A stretch of 64,000 nt of DNA from Obelidium mucronatum (GCA_025765595.1 JAIVFH010000072.1:62001-126000); one strand, 5' to 3'. Positions 41,731 to 54,523 are shown, counted from the first letter of the stretch. Program-made: numbers and translations. Notes: generated from the sequence alone by a model not told the origin.

Positions 41731-44700
41731 ATGCTCGCCGCCGCCGCCGCCGCAGTCAAGGCCGAGCCGCCGCACGCCGCCGCCGCCGCCGCCGTCGAAG
41801 CCGCCGCCGACGCCGCGCCGCGGCTGATGATTGCGAAGCTGATTCTGCGCAACTTCAAGTCGTACGCGGGCGCAGTCGAAATCGGGCCCTTCCACAAGGT
41901 GGCGTTGTTTTGAGTGTGCGTGCGTGTTTTGTCGACGCTGACTGCTGCCGCTGCTGCCAGTCGTTTACGTCCATCGTCGGCCCTAACGGCTCCGGGAAGT
42001 CAAACGTCATCGACGCCCTGCTGTTTGTCTTTGGCTTCAAGGCAAAAAAGATGAGACAGGGAAAACTCTCAGACCTTATCCACAAATCTGCTCAATTCCC
42101 TGACTTGGACAGCGGGGGCGTCGAGGTCCACTTCCACGAAATCGTTGACTTGGTATATTCTTTGCTTCTTGCATTCTCTTTTTATTCTGTCAATAGACTG
42201 AATCCCTTGACAATCTAGCCCGGTCCAGACGCGTATCGCGTCGTTGAAGACTCCCAGCTTATCGTGTCCCGTACCGTTGAAAAGAGCGCAAAGTCGGACA
42301 AGTCAACTTATCGCATCAATGGTCGCGCTTCGTCGTTTGGGGAAGTCACTGATTTGCTCAAAGGAAAGGGTGTTGATTTGGACCACAAGCGATTCTTGAT
42401 TTTGCAGGTAATCAATCGCTTGTACTCAACAGTCTGGGAAAATATTCTTATGCGTTGTGCAATCAGGGTGAAGTTGAATCAATCGCCCTTATGAAACCAA
42501 AAGCCCCCAGCGAACATGAAGATGGTCTCTTGGAATACATGGAAGACATTATTGGTACTTCGAAATACAAGGAACAAATTGAAGCCCTAGCCAAAGAGCT
42601 GGATACTGTCTCTGAAGAACGCGAAGAGAAGCTTCATCGTCTGAAGATTGTCGAGAAAGAAAAGACTTCATTGGAGGTTTGCCCTAGCTCATTCACGTGA
42701 GCTCGTACGTTAACATGTTTCCACAAATTCAGCCAAAGAAAAAAGAAGCAGAGAAATTCCTTGAAACTGAAAATGAGTTGGCGGTGAAGAGGAATCAGCT
42801 TCATCAGGTTGATAGATTTGAAAAGATGACCGAAATCGAGACTTGTAACCAAGAAATTGTATGTACCTCAAACGTCTGAGATTTTTGGCGTTTTTTGGCT
42901 GATGTTCAAATGACCCTATTGGTTTAGGATCAATTGAAAACCCAATTGGAGCAAGAACGTTCCAACTTCTCGACAATTTCCATTGAAGTAAATCAACTGG
43001 AGCAACAGTATTCCACAGTGGCTCGTGAATATCAAGTTAAGACGCACTCACACAAACCCTCGACATTATTCTAAGTTTGAGTCTACAGGAAATGTTCGAG
43101 AGAACAGAGGCCATGAAAAAAGAGGCTCAAAAAACGGACCGAAAAGAAGTGGAACTCCGCGAAAAGGAAAAGCATCTGGTCACTAAAAAAAAGAAGGTCG
43201 AGAAGGCTTTAAAGCAGGTGTGATATTCAAGAGTTTTCCGTGGAGTCCCGGCTGATTTTTGTGAAAAGGACATTTACACGCAAGGCGATCACAAGACTTG
43301 GATGAAAAACTTTGATACCGATCTGGATAAAACGGAGGTGGAGGTTAATCAATTAAACGATCGTCTTGCTCGCGAAGAAAAGGAGTTGGAAGCCATCAGT
43401 GAAGCATTGAAAGGTGGGTGATACTTTTCTAACGGCGTCGGTCTTTAGAAGATATAAACCGTATCAAACAGGAAAAACTCAAATCTTCCAACGCCAAATC
43501 GAGGAAAAACAGGTGGAGCTTTTGCCGTGGGTTGAGAAAATCAATGGACGACAGTCAAAGATCGATGTTGCACAATCAGAATTGAATCTTTTGATCAAGC
43601 GGAGCGAGGCAGCGCAATCGGCTTTGGCACAAGCCCAAAAGAATTTGGCTGAATTTGTTCAATCTAAAGAAGAACAGGTATATTGGAAATGTTGTTATTT
43701 GTGTTTACAGGACCTTACGTTTTTTTTTTGTCCAAACTCAGCTGGAGTCTGTCCAAGAAGAGGAATCCCAATTAGAGGTTCAGAAAAATACATTGCATCA
43801 ATTGAAGATCAAGCTTCAGGTGAGAACAGGTGCTTCACTAGCAAACTCGCTAACTTCGGTATCCAGAAATATGCTGATAAAGAAGCACTTCTACAAACTC
43901 AACTCAATTCTGCGCGTGATAAAGTCGCTGAAGCTAGAATGGCAATGCAATCGTCGCAATCTAGAAATGCCATCTTGTCCAATTTGTTGAAGCAAAAGCA
44001 AAGTGGAAAAATTCCCGGCATTTGTGTAAGTATCAAGCAAAGTTGTCGATTTTCCTTAATGTTTGTGTTATTTTTTTGTACTTGTAGGGTCGATTGGGGG
44101 ACCTGGGTGTCATCGACGACAAATACGACGTCGCCATAACCACAGCATGTGGCTCTCTGAATAGTATTGTGGTTGAAACTGTTGAATGTGGGCAAAAGTG
44201 TCTTGAATTTATCAAGGCTCACAACCTCGGCCAAGCCACTTTCCTGTGTTTGGACAAAATCAAGCCCATCAATCCCAACAACCTTAAATTTAATGCACCG
44301 GAGCATTCTAAACGCTTGTTTGATCTTGTAACCCCTAAGGAAGCCCGATTCAAGCCGGCCTTTTTCCATGCATTGAACAACACGTTGGTTACTGATGACA
44401 TGAAGCGTGCTAACGCTATTGCATTTGGGGGCCCAGTTCGTCAACGCGTCGTAACTCTTGATGGAGTTTTGGTGGATGTGAGCGGAACAATGAGTGGTGG
44501 TGGCTCAAAACCTCAATGCGGCGGAATGTGCAGCAAGTTCAAAAGCGCAAATGTTGTCTCTCCCGAACAGCTTGCAGAGTTGGAAGCAGAGGAAAGGGCA
44601 TGTGAGGCAAAGTTGGAAGAGCATTTGACAAAGAAAAGGCAATACGAAGCTGAGCGAGACCGACTTGTGAAGGATATTCCATTGGGTGAATTTCGAATTT

Positions 44701-46572
44701 CGAAACTTCAGATGGGACTTCAAAGTGTGGAGAAGCAGATTCTTGATGCAGAGAAGCAAGTGCAGGTTTTGAGGTATGCTTTGATGGATTTTTTTCCGTT
44801 CCTTTTTGACAAACACACACACCAAACAGCAAAAAGAGTGATGGACCAAGTCAAGAAGATCTCAGCAAAATGACTGAGCTCAAGACAATCATTGTGAAAC
44901 TTCAATCCGAGATTTGCACACTGCAAGTGAGCAAGAACAAGATTGACGACGAAATCAAGAGTCTGCAAGACCAAATTCTACAAGCAGGAGGAGTCAAGTT
45001 GCGTAGCCAAAAAGCAACTGTCGATGGAATCGTGGAGCTTATTGATGGATGCAACAACCAAATCAAAAAACTGAAGGTTGAGAAGTCAACACGTGAAAAG
45101 GCGTTGGTCAAGATTGAAGCCAGCATTGAGAGGAAAGAGCTTGAATTAAAGGAAGCAGATGCAGAGTATAGTGAAGTGGAAAAGACGCTTTTGGAAGTTT
45201 CAAAGGCGCAGAGTGTGCTGAAAAATCAGTTGGGAGATGCAGAAGGAGTTGAGTGTCTTGTTTTTTATCAACGCATTTTAAGCCGAAATTATTTTCTACT
45301 AGGCTCTGGAAGACAAGGCAAGTGAAAAAGAAGCGCTGAAGTCTGATTTGGATTCCAAGAGTTCCATAATCACCAACTTCAAAACTGTTGAGGTATTGGA
45401 GACTCTTTTTTTTTTAACGGGGTATCTGTTTTTAGTTCGTTTGTTGACTTCGAAAGGATAGATGCGAATGGTTGCGAGCATTGCTGATAAAGATAAGATT
45501 GTTCGAACGGCACATAAGATTGTGAAGGAATTGACTGCTACGATTGCAAGTCTTGAACTGCAAGTAACGGGGTTAGTTGAGTTTCTTTTAACACAACAGG
45601 AAGTTTGACGTTATTTGTGTCCAGGTTCGAAGAAGAACCACTAGAACCTCTTCGCGAATACACCCCAGAAGAAATGGCAATGATGGATGCAGCTATTTTG
45701 GAGCATGATATTGAAAAGTTGAATGGTGTGTGTGTGTTTTTTGACATTCAACGTTTTGAATTACAACCTGACGAAAAACAGGGGCTCTTTCAAAAATGAC
45801 GCCCAATTTGAATGCACTCACCGAGTATCGTCAAAAAATGACGGTCTATCTTGCGCGTTTTAAAGAGTTGGAGGATTCGACAGCGAAACGAGACGAGATT
45901 CGAAACTCTCATGAAAAGTTGCGCAAGAAACGACTCGATGAGTTTATGGACGGGTTTTACACTATTTCTTACAAGCTAAAGGAAATGTATCAGGTACAGA
46001 CAGAGTTGTGGAAACTTGAGGTTTGTTGCCAGGCACTGACGGTGTTATAACAGATGATCACATTGGGAGGGAATGCAGAACTTGAGCTTGTGGACAGTAT
46101 GGATCCGTTCTCTGAAGGTATTATTTTCAGTGTTATGCCTCCAAAGAAGAGTTGGAAAAATATTTGTAATCTGTCTGGTGGAGAAAAGGTGAGCATATCC
46201 AACAAATATCCCCACTTGTTAAATATTGGATTCTAGACACTTAGTTCTCTTGCGCTTGTTTTTGCCTTGCACCACTACAAGCCAACTCCGTTGTATTTTA
46301 TGGACGAAATTGATGCTGCGCTCGACTTCCGTAACGTTTCTATTGTTGCAAACTACATCAAAGAGCGAACCAAAAACGCACAGTTTATAATTATCAGTTT
46401 GAGAAACAATATGTTTGAGTTGGCTGACAGACTTGTTGGAATTTATAAGGTGATTTACCAATTTGTCATTGTTGGAGTTGCTCAGAAAAATTTTCTCCTT
46501 TTTTTTTTTTTGTAGACGGAGAACACTACAAAAAGTATCACAATCAATCCAAATCAGATTGTGATTGAATAA
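41731..46572 (+). CDS. SMC4: Condensin subunit SMC4
   Basis: ATPase subunit of condensin that compacts mitotic chromosomes with SMC2. The first exon is GC-rich and Ala-dominated, leading into [16 protein letters not shown]. Walker A (GPNGSGKSN) is in exon 2; [18 protein letters not shown] and [14 protein letters not shown] are SMC4-specific. Two long coiled coils flank a hinge ([19 protein letters not shown] to [11 protein letters not shown], about 44090-44510). The head is completed by the signature motif [19 protein letters not shown] and Walker [13 protein letters not shown]. The protein ends NPNQIVIE. Around 20 short introns are present. It is convergent with UBA2, 86 bp between stops. 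Confidence 0.95.
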
Positions 46573-46658
46573 TTATTATCCAATGTTATATTTAAGATGT
46601 ATATTTAAGAAATAAATTCAAACTTAAAGTGGCGACAACCGTGTTTATTCCAGAAATA

Positions 46659-49113
46659 TCAAAGGACCACAACATCATCATCCAAAACTTCGACAACATC
46701 TCCGCCGTCCAATTTGGCTTTTTTTGCACTGGCCTGCTGCTCTTCGTGATCATCTTCCAGTGGTCTCTTGGCAGTCTCAGGGGCCACAGCAGGTCTGGGA
46801 GGAATATCCTTATCACCTTGAAGTTCGTATGGCACAGTAGGATTATCCCTAAAATGAAAATTTACGCGCATGCATGTAAGCAAAACAAGGGAAAAAAAAG
46901 CATCTTCGACTGTCACTCACTTGTGAACAATGAAAATGTTAATTGACAGAGACTTTGCTACATCTTCGTCATTGTCCACGAGAACCAAGATACGACTTCG
47001 ATCATGAATCTTCAACGCTTCCAATGTTTCGGTCGCATTGTCGTCAAAGTCGGGGTCGTAGATCATTCTGCACATGATGGATTCAGTTTGAGTCAAAAAC
47101 AAATAGAAATTGTCTGTCGGGTTTACCTTCCACTCTCGTTGATTGAAATATCACCTTCCACTTGAAGTTCTTTCCCCAAAACAGACTCGATGAGATCCCC
47201 CAAAGTAAACTTTTTGGTATCCACAGTGAGGGTGAAGTATCCAGCTTGGCAGGTTCCACATTGTTTTGATGGAAGTTGCGGGTTCTCTCCACAGACGAGT
47301 TGCGTTCGTTGTCCTCCATGAACCAGGAACGTCTGATGTAAAAGAGCTATTTTAAAGCTCGTGAGAGCGCTGAAATTTAGGTTTCCTTACATTCTTGCAT
47401 TCTGAAAGCTGGTTGTTTAGAATTTTGAACGCTTGCAACACCATTAGACCAGCAATAATCGCATTGGTGGTTGAAATGGCTGGAATAATATTGCCGGCCA
47501 TTTCTAAAAAAAAAATGCCCACAGGTGAGGATATAGAGAATACTTTACCACTGCTTACCTTTAACCTTGAACCGACTTTGAAGCTCGATTCCATACATGT
47601 GAGCTCGCATATTCGTTACAGCAGTCACAAAATCTAACGCCTCATCATCGTCTTTGTCAAATGACATTGAGAATTCCGGGTCCTTCGATTGGCCGTCATT
47701 CAAACGCTTAGCAAGGAGGACAATGCTGTGAAGGCTGTGAGAAGTATAACAAGGTTGCGAAAACAATGTGATGAACCTTGTGCAAAAGACGGAGAAATTC
47801 TCAACTAAAGACCAAACGTTCATGTTTCTGTCAACACCCGTTGCTAATGGCTTCATAGCTTTCATTTCATTGTGCAAAGCGCCAAAGCTGAGGGGTACTG
47901 GTGGGTCACGCGAAGACCACATTTCAGTCATTGTCAGCAGTCGTTCGATATCGCGGGTGAATATCTGTGATTCACGATGACAATCAGTAAGGGAGCAGAA
48001 AGACATGCGTGTGTTGGAAAGAACCTTTTCAAACACAAGCTTAGAGAAATCTGGTGAACTGGATTTGCTCTTGATGTTACTTAATTCGTCGGCCTCACGT
48101 TTTAAGTCGGCAATCTCCTGAGCTACAAATAGAAAAATGAGTAGAAAAATGGAATTGTATCGGCAAATACCATTGTCTGCAGCCGAGGATGTCATCGTAT
48201 TGTCTTCTTCATCCTTTCCAAACAACAAGCTAACACAGACCGTCAGCTTTATAAACGTTTTTGGCTCGAAAGAACACTCAACTTGAACAGATAGCTCTTT
48301 GACCAGACAATGCAGTGTATTGGAGTGGAAGGAGTGCTTCGAATCGTGCAGACAGGAAATGTTTTGGGTGTTGGTTTTGGCTCACAATCAAAACATTGAG
48401 TATTCTAGAATATAACAACTTCAGTCAGATATTTCAATCACGGATATAATAAATAATACTTTTAAGTGAACAGAAACTTGTCCCAAGTATCCGGCAGTAC
48501 CGGACTCAATGAGGGGTCTGTTGGCGGCTCGGCACATCATGTTCACATGTTTTCTTGCAGCTATGGAGTAAAATGTTTTGAAGCAGAGTATCAGCTGCAA
48601 TATCGAAGATCGAAAGCACCACGTACGAATATTATCAAGAGCATTCAAGACGAGATCAAAGGACTGGAACCAAGCAACATCATACTGATCCTCAAAAATA
48701 GAGTTGTGATGCGACACAATATTAACCGTTGGATTAAATCGAAGTGCTGATTCCTTTGCCACCTGAAGCAAGGGTGAGAAGAGTGTTGTTGATGTCCAGA
48801 CATAAACTTGAAATGCATACATGAGCTTTAGACTTTTTAACATGCTGCTTCTGGAAGAGAAACTGTCGGTTGAGATTCGACACGTCAATAGTATCCAAAT
48901 CGATCTAGATCGACGTGCTTAGTACGGGCAGAACGAGTTCCCACTCACAATCTCGATGTTGCTGAAGCCAGCCATGACCAGGTCCTTCAGCAACTCGCAC
49001 CCAATGCCGCCAGCGCCAACCATCAGCAGTCGCTTGTCAACGGCTGCTTTCCAGACTGCAACGCCAACGGAACGCGAATTCTCGTAGTTTCGACCTTCAG
49101 ACGAAACTGTCAT
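46659..49113 (-). CDS. UBA2: SUMO-activating enzyme subunit 2
   Basis: Catalytic subunit of the SUMO E1; adenylates SUMO and takes it as a thioester before transfer to Ubc9. The start at 49113 leads into [18 protein letters not shown], the nucleotide-binding loop. [11 protein letters not shown] and [15 protein letters not shown] follow. The active-site block reads [18 protein letters not shown], with the catalytic Cys in CTIRSTP. Next are the Cys domain ([14 protein letters not shown]) and [19 protein letters not shown], then a ubiquitin-fold domain ([15 protein letters not shown]). The tail has basic clusters and hydrophobic-acidic stretches ([12 protein letters not shown]) that look like nuclear signal and SUMO-interaction motifs. 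Confidence 0.93.
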
Positions 49114-49176
49114 TTTATGTAATTATTTTATTAGTTTACATAAATAATAATAAATCATTTTAGAAACTTCAGAACG
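49114..49176. promoter_or_regulatory. 63-bp divergent intergenic region (UBA2 / HECT ligase)
   Basis: Very A/T-rich, with repeated TAAATAATAA. No clear TATA box orientation can be assigned. Confidence 0.45.
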
Positions 49177-50791
49177 ATGGCGGCCGCAGCCCCTCCCGCA
49201 GCAGTGCCTATGGTGCGTTTTCCTTTCGCTCAGCCGCTCGTCTAATCACCCAATCGAATCTGACAGACCACTGGCGCCTGTCTCTGTTGCGACAACCTGC
49301 TTCGTTTTCCAAGCACCGTCACTTGCTTTCGCTGTACCGTATGCGAGACTGGTGTGTATTCCACAACTCTTCGAAACATTTCAGCTTAAGATCGAGTTTG
49401 TCCAGTCAACGATCTGAATCCGGTTGCAACCAATCAGAACACTTGTAAGCAAGGCACCATTCCATTTGATTCCACTCTTGATGTTTAAAACGCGACCAGA
49501 CCCGAGGGCAGAAGTGCTTTCACATCATCGAATTAAACTCCTGGCGGCCACTGTTGAGCCTGAAGTTTTTGAGAAAATCATTCAGGATTCGTTTACACTG
49601 CATCGAACTTTAAATGCATCTTTTAGCACTTTGGATCAGGTATGCGACAATACAAAGGAAGTAATTTGGTATGGACGATGGCGTGTTAGATGAATCGAAT
49701 GATTATTTGTGCGATTCGTCATCACATCAAATCTTAAGACACGGACGTACATCCATGAACTTCAAAACTCTCAGTCGTGGATACAATAATCTTATAGTTT
49801 CTATTTATTCTCGGGAACTATAGGACGCATCTCCAACACTGGATAACTGCGGCATTGATTTCAACGACCTGCATTCTTCATATTCTATTATCGAGCAAGC
49901 TGTGAGTTTGTAACATGGTTCTCCATTGTTTCGATTGATGGTTTCTTCTAGCCTCCCAAACTGATTGGATCCATGATGCTCGCTATTGATAAACTGTTAC
50001 GGCGGCCGGGAAGGTATATTATCAACTTAACTGATTCTGCACATTCATGAAACAATTTCAGGCGGCTAACGAAACCCGATGATATCCGCTTCTTGCTGAT
50101 AATTTTGGAGGTGTGTTGGAAGGCAAAAATATTACATTGCCAAATTTGACGCTGTTTTAAGAATCCTGTGCTTCAATACCGCCAAACGCCCATCGAAATC
50201 AAATTCCACCATGAAGTCCTTGCTCGTGTATTTGGTCTCTTGTCCTCACTTAATAATGAACTGCATCACTTTCTCGTTAACTGGTTTGCAACGTAAGTGT
50301 TCGTATAGCTTTTTTTTAAGGATACTGAAGTTGTTGTAGGATGAGAATGGAACTATTTCACAAGCGAGTCGACCTTGTGAATGCATTCATAACATATCGC
50401 ATATCGCAAAAAGATGGCATGTTTGAACGATATATGGTCGATTGGGGGGTTAAGTCTGCTGCAAGAGTTATGGCGTTGTTATGTACGTCGTACATTGATG
50501 TGCATTCGAAGTTAACGTTACATACAGTTGCAGCCAACGCTCAACGAACAGACAAACTCATTATTTCTAGCTTCTACAATACAATAATTGACTATGTTGA
50601 CTTGATCAAAGATTATACAAAATGGCAAGAGGAGCGATCTGGGTACGTTTTAATCGTATTTCTGGCTCTTATCGTCTGACCAGCATTCTTTCTTTAGTGC
50701 CTTTTCATTTTGTCAATACCCATTCCTCGTGTCGTTGGGAGGAAAAATGCAGGTGAAGCGGTGTAATTTTAAGCCATTCATTTACTCAACA

Positions 50792-50839
<48 letters not shown>

Positions 50840-52101
50840 AATAAAATAAGATCATGGAAACAGACGCCAAAAAGCAAATGACTGAAAGATTCAAGGAGGC
50901 CTTTTTCCGAACAGCAATACAAGGCCTTATGACTGATCCTTTCCTCACCCTTCATATTCGCCGGCAATTTCTAATTGCCGACTCTCTTGATCAACTTCAA
51001 TCCCGCAATATCGATCTGAAGAAAAAGCTCCGTATCGAATTTGTGGGAGAAGCTGGTGTAGATGCTGGTGGACTTACAAAAGAATGGTTCCTCCTCTTGG
51101 TTCGCCATTTATTCGACAGTCAATATGGAATGTTTTCTTTTGATGAAGACTCGCAACTGTGTTGGATAAATCCCGCATCTTTTGAGAATGTTGAAGAGTT
51201 CCGTTTGGTGGGGATCGTTATTGGCTTGGCCATTTATAACAGTACCATTCTGGACGTCCAGTTCCCTCCGGCTTGTTACAAAAAGTTACTTGGGTTGTCA
51301 GTTGGACTGGAGGATCTAAAGGCCTTACACCCTCAGCTTCACCGGGGACTCGAACAATTATTGGATTATGATCAAGATGATTTGGAATCTGTATTCTGTC
51401 GAGACTTTGTAGCAGAGTATGAAGCGTTTGGCGAAAAAGTGAAAGTTCCTCTCGTTCCTGGAGGGGATCGGATCCCAGTAACGAGGCAGAATCGTTTTGA
51501 TTTTGTCGAAAGGTTGGTAAACTGGATGCTCGTGGAAAGCGTTGAAAAACAGTTTGAAGCATTCCGGGAAGGATTTTATCACGTTTGTGGAGGAAATGCG
51601 TTGTCCTTGTTTCGGCCGGAGGAGATTGAAATGATTGTTCAAGGTGGAACTGAACTGGATGTCATGATTTTGGAATCGGTAACGGAGTATGACGGGTGAG
51701 TGTATTGTTGAATGTTGGGTTTTTATTTTTGGAGAATCTCATATCACGATGCCATAGCTTCCACGCCGACGATGACACTGTTCGGGATTTCTGGTCCATA
51801 TTTTCGGATTATTCCTCCGAAATGAAGCGGAAACTTCTCATGTTCATCACTGGGACCGATCGAATTCCTGCAACAGGCATCCAAAACATGGTTTTCAAGA
51901 TTTCGTGTTTGGGCGAAGACTCGGAGTTGCTTCCCATAGCACACACATGTTTCAATCAAATTTGCATTCCCAAATACTCATCAAAACACAAGCTTGAAGC
52001 AAAGTTGTATGCTGCCATAAACTGGAGGTTTGTTCATCTACCACACTGCAAAAGCCATCTAACTATTTTTAACCAATAGTTCTGGGTTCCATTTTAAATG
52101 A
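49177..52101 (+). CDS. HUL4: HECT E3 ubiquitin ligase, HUL4-like
   Basis: ATG 49177 begins MAAAAPPAAVPM. Exon 2 encodes a Cys cluster (CLCCDNLLRFPSTVTCFRC) resembling the zinc motif at the N-terminus of fungal Hul4. Middle exons are helical (MRMELFHKRVDLVNAF; KSAARVMALLCTSY). The HECT domain starts near 50860: LRIEFVGEAGVDAGGLTKEWF, FRLVGIVIGLAIYN and FREGFYHVCGGNAL. The catalytic Cys is in LPIAHTCFNQICIP. The last intron leaves a tiny exon coding SGFHFK. About twelve exons; the intron before the HECT exon contains 37 consecutive C. HUL4 rather than UBE3/HECTD2 is a judgement from the Cys cluster. Confidence 0.85.
50793..50840 (+). repeat. C37 homopolymer followed by A11 at a splice acceptor
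   Basis: Thirty-seven C (50793-50829) then eleven A, ending about ten bases before the AG that opens the HECT exon. The C run stands where a T-rich polypyrimidine tract is normal. Confidence 0.9.
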
Positions 52102-52302
52102 GTTTAAGAATTCTTTTGAGTAAAGCAATAAATGAGTTACATATAGCAGCAATCTGCCAAAAGAAATTTGAGTTAGAAGTTTGCTATTGCACAGAGAAGT
52201 TTCGTGAAACAAATAATATTGAACTCCTACAACCACATTGTTTTATTCAAATGGACCAACACAAACATCCAAGCAAGATTAAAACATGAGCAAAGAAACC
52301 CT

Positions 52303-53578
52303 TTAGAGGTCCTTCTTGAGGGTTCCGAAGAATTGCTTCTTCTCTTCGGCAGTTTGGAAACGACCGTGTCCGAACTTGGAAGAGGTGTCGATGAACTTGA
52401 GCTGAACATCTTCCAAAGCAGAACGCTTGGTGTGGGTAAGGAGAGACTTACGAAGAGTAACAACTCTCTTCTTAACACCAACAGTGCAACCCTTGACCAT
52501 GATCCAGTCTTCGTTGACGATACCGTAGTGTGGGAAACCACCGAGAGGGGTGATTGGCTTTTCAGTCAAGTCAAACTCGGTAGAACCTCCAGAGGCGATC
52601 TGCTCCTTGGTACCAATACGGTAGATCTTCTTGTTGGCTTCGGTACGGTGGTGGTAACCGTCCTGACCAGCACGTGGAACAGAGTACATGACACGGGAAG
52701 GGTGCCAAGCTCCGATACAGGCAACCTTACGGAGACCCTTGTGGGTCTTTCTTGGGAGCTTCTTAACACCCCAACGAGCAACGACACCGGTGAAACCGTG
52801 ACCCTTGGTAACACCAATAACGTCGATCATTTCGTTTTGAGTGAAGACCTGGTTAACGGAGACAGTCTTTTCAAAGTGCTCCTTAGCCCAGTCAACCTTG
52901 TCGGCGATGGATCCACCGTTCAACTGGATTTCCATGACGTGGGCCTTCTTTTGGCCAAGCTTGACAAGGGAGATTTGAGTGTGAACAATGACACGAACGA
53001 CTTGGCAGTACTTCTTGATACGCTCGAGCTGTTGCTGGATTGGCTTAGCACCTTCAGTAGTGTACTTCTTGGAGTACTTGGTGAAGGCCTTCTTCTTGGA
53101 GCGGTACCAGTTCTTGTAGAAGCGTCTCTTGAGCTCGTCAGACAAGTGCTCAGCCCAAACAGTGGTGAGGGAACGGAGACCACGTGGAGTTTCAACGTAA
53201 CCAACAACACCCACAACGACAAGTGGAGGAGTTTCGAGGACGGTGACGGCCTCAACGACTTCCTTCTTGTGCATCTCTGTTTTGAGGGAGGAAACATGGT
53301 CAGAAAAATAAAAACAGCGGATGCTTTTTTTTGAAGGTACTCAACTGGATCCTGGACGGTCCAAGTCACGAACAATGTGGGTCATACCAGCCTTGTAGGC
53401 AAGGAAGGCAGTCAAGTGGACTGGCTTCTTGGCATCGTCCTTGGGGTAGGACTTTACACGACCACGGTGGGTTCTGGACTTCTTTCTTGGGAGGAAACCC
53501 AAAGAACCGTGTCTTGGGTGCTCAAACTTACGGTGAGACTGTGTTGGGGACAAGCGGTTAGTTGGGCAGTACTTTCAT
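52303..53578 (-). CDS. RPL3: 60S ribosomal protein L3 (uL3)
   Basis: Core large-subunit protein whose W-finger reaches the peptidyl transferase centre. Exons 53578-53573, 53538-53346 and 53276-52303 total 1173 nt, 390 residues. It reads [17 protein letters not shown], then [17 protein letters not shown] and [17 protein letters not shown]. The universal [20 protein letters not shown] block has the methylatable His region, and [16 protein letters not shown] is near the end. The first exon carries just two codons. Codon choice is markedly biased to C-ending and frequent codons, as expected for high expression. Start and exon 1 depend on a GTACTG donor and CACAG acceptor; most homologs begin MSHRKF. 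Confidence 0.95.
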
Positions 53579-53589
53579 CAGATGTCGCC

Positions 53590-54035
53590 TCAGTAGATGT
53601 CTTCAACATTCTTCGAATCCTCCCATCCAGAGAACTGTTCGATAACCAAACTTCCAGCGATCATTGAAAGCATTGAGTTGACGTCAACAAGGCACACGTC
53701 TATGGGGCAATGTGATGGGGGATGGGGATGGGGATGGGGAGTGAGTGAGGATGGCATGTACCATTTTTCTGAGAGACTAAAAAGAAACATTTACAAAACG
53801 ACGTTTTCGAATATGGAAAGCGAATAGCATGTATTACCAAGTACAAATGCATGCACGAGATAAATGTTTGACTCTTGAATGAAGATGATGTCTTGAAGAT
53901 TTTTGTTTTGGACTTCCTTCTTGGAGAAAGGTGGACTTATGTGGGTATGTTGGATGCGGGGGTTCAAAGTAAACACCTCATGGCACACCAAAGTGTCTGT
54001 ACTGCATCCACATTGAGCGTCTAGAGGGAGGCAAT
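53590..54035 (-). CDS. 3' exons of an unrecognised spliced gene
   Basis: Reading leftward, good splice sites link DAQCGCSTDTLVCHE, EVQNKNLQDIIFIQ, SNIYLVHAFVL, a 15-nt microexon (SQKN) and DVCLVDVNSMLSMIAG. The gene ends NVEDIY and TGA at 53592-53590. The last intron contains CCCATC repeats. I cannot fix the 5' end: upstream at 54040-54350 several frames are open, including one with a Val run and one with Arg/Ser-rich residues. The family is not recognised. The stop lies only 11 bp before the RPL3 start on the same strand, which leaves almost no room for an RPL3 promoter outside this gene. Confidence 0.4.
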
Positions 54036-54127
54036 GGGAATTGTTCGCTTGTCCTTACAAGCTGCTTGACAGTCACCCCACACAAGCCAATGAGCCTCCG
54101 CCAAGGCCACCACAGCAACAGCACTAA

Positions 54128-54136
54128 TATAAAAGG
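54128..54136 (+). promoter_or_regulatory. TATA box
   Basis: TATAAAAGG on the plus strand, about 85 bp before a GC-rich exon that follows a strong acceptor at 54219. It suggests a rightward transcript here. Confidence 0.4.
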
Positions 54137-54219
54137 CATAGCAATGATATCATTCCCATCTGCTTCGTCCCGTAAAAGCCTCATCCAATAACCAACTGTC
54201 TCTTTCCTCCTCGTGCAGG

Positions 54220-54494
54220 CTCTCGCCGCGTTCCAGACTGTGTACGCGCAAGACAAGCCCTGGATGCAGCGCCGCGCAGCCTTTGACGGTGCCTTCGGTG
54301 TCGACAGCAGCGCAACAGCTGCGACGACGACGACGACGACGACCGCTTCGAGTGGCGCATCAACGCGCACAACAGCATCGAGGTTTGCCACTGGTCTGGA
54401 GTCAGCCAAAGTGGAGTGTGCGACTGCCTTTGATGATATGTCTTGAATGCTATAACCTCATCCTGTTATAGCCCATTGTTTTTATGAAATCCTG
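54220..54494 (+). CDS. Possible terminal exons of a small rightward gene
   Basis: A pyrimidine-rich CGTGCAG acceptor precedes GC-rich coding-like DNA (FQTVYAQDKPWMQRRAAF). Past an ACG repeat a different frame reads RFEWRINAHNSIE. A GTTTGC donor at 54405 and TTATAG acceptor at 54471 (about 68 nt apart) join this to PIVFMKS and a stop at 54494. The two frames before and after the ACG run do not agree, so either an intron lies between, the repeat length is wrong or one frame is false. It would converge on TSR4 with 30 bp between stops. Confidence 0.3.
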
Positions 54495-54523
54495 ATATGG
54501 TACTTTATTAAAAGTTTCGGTGA

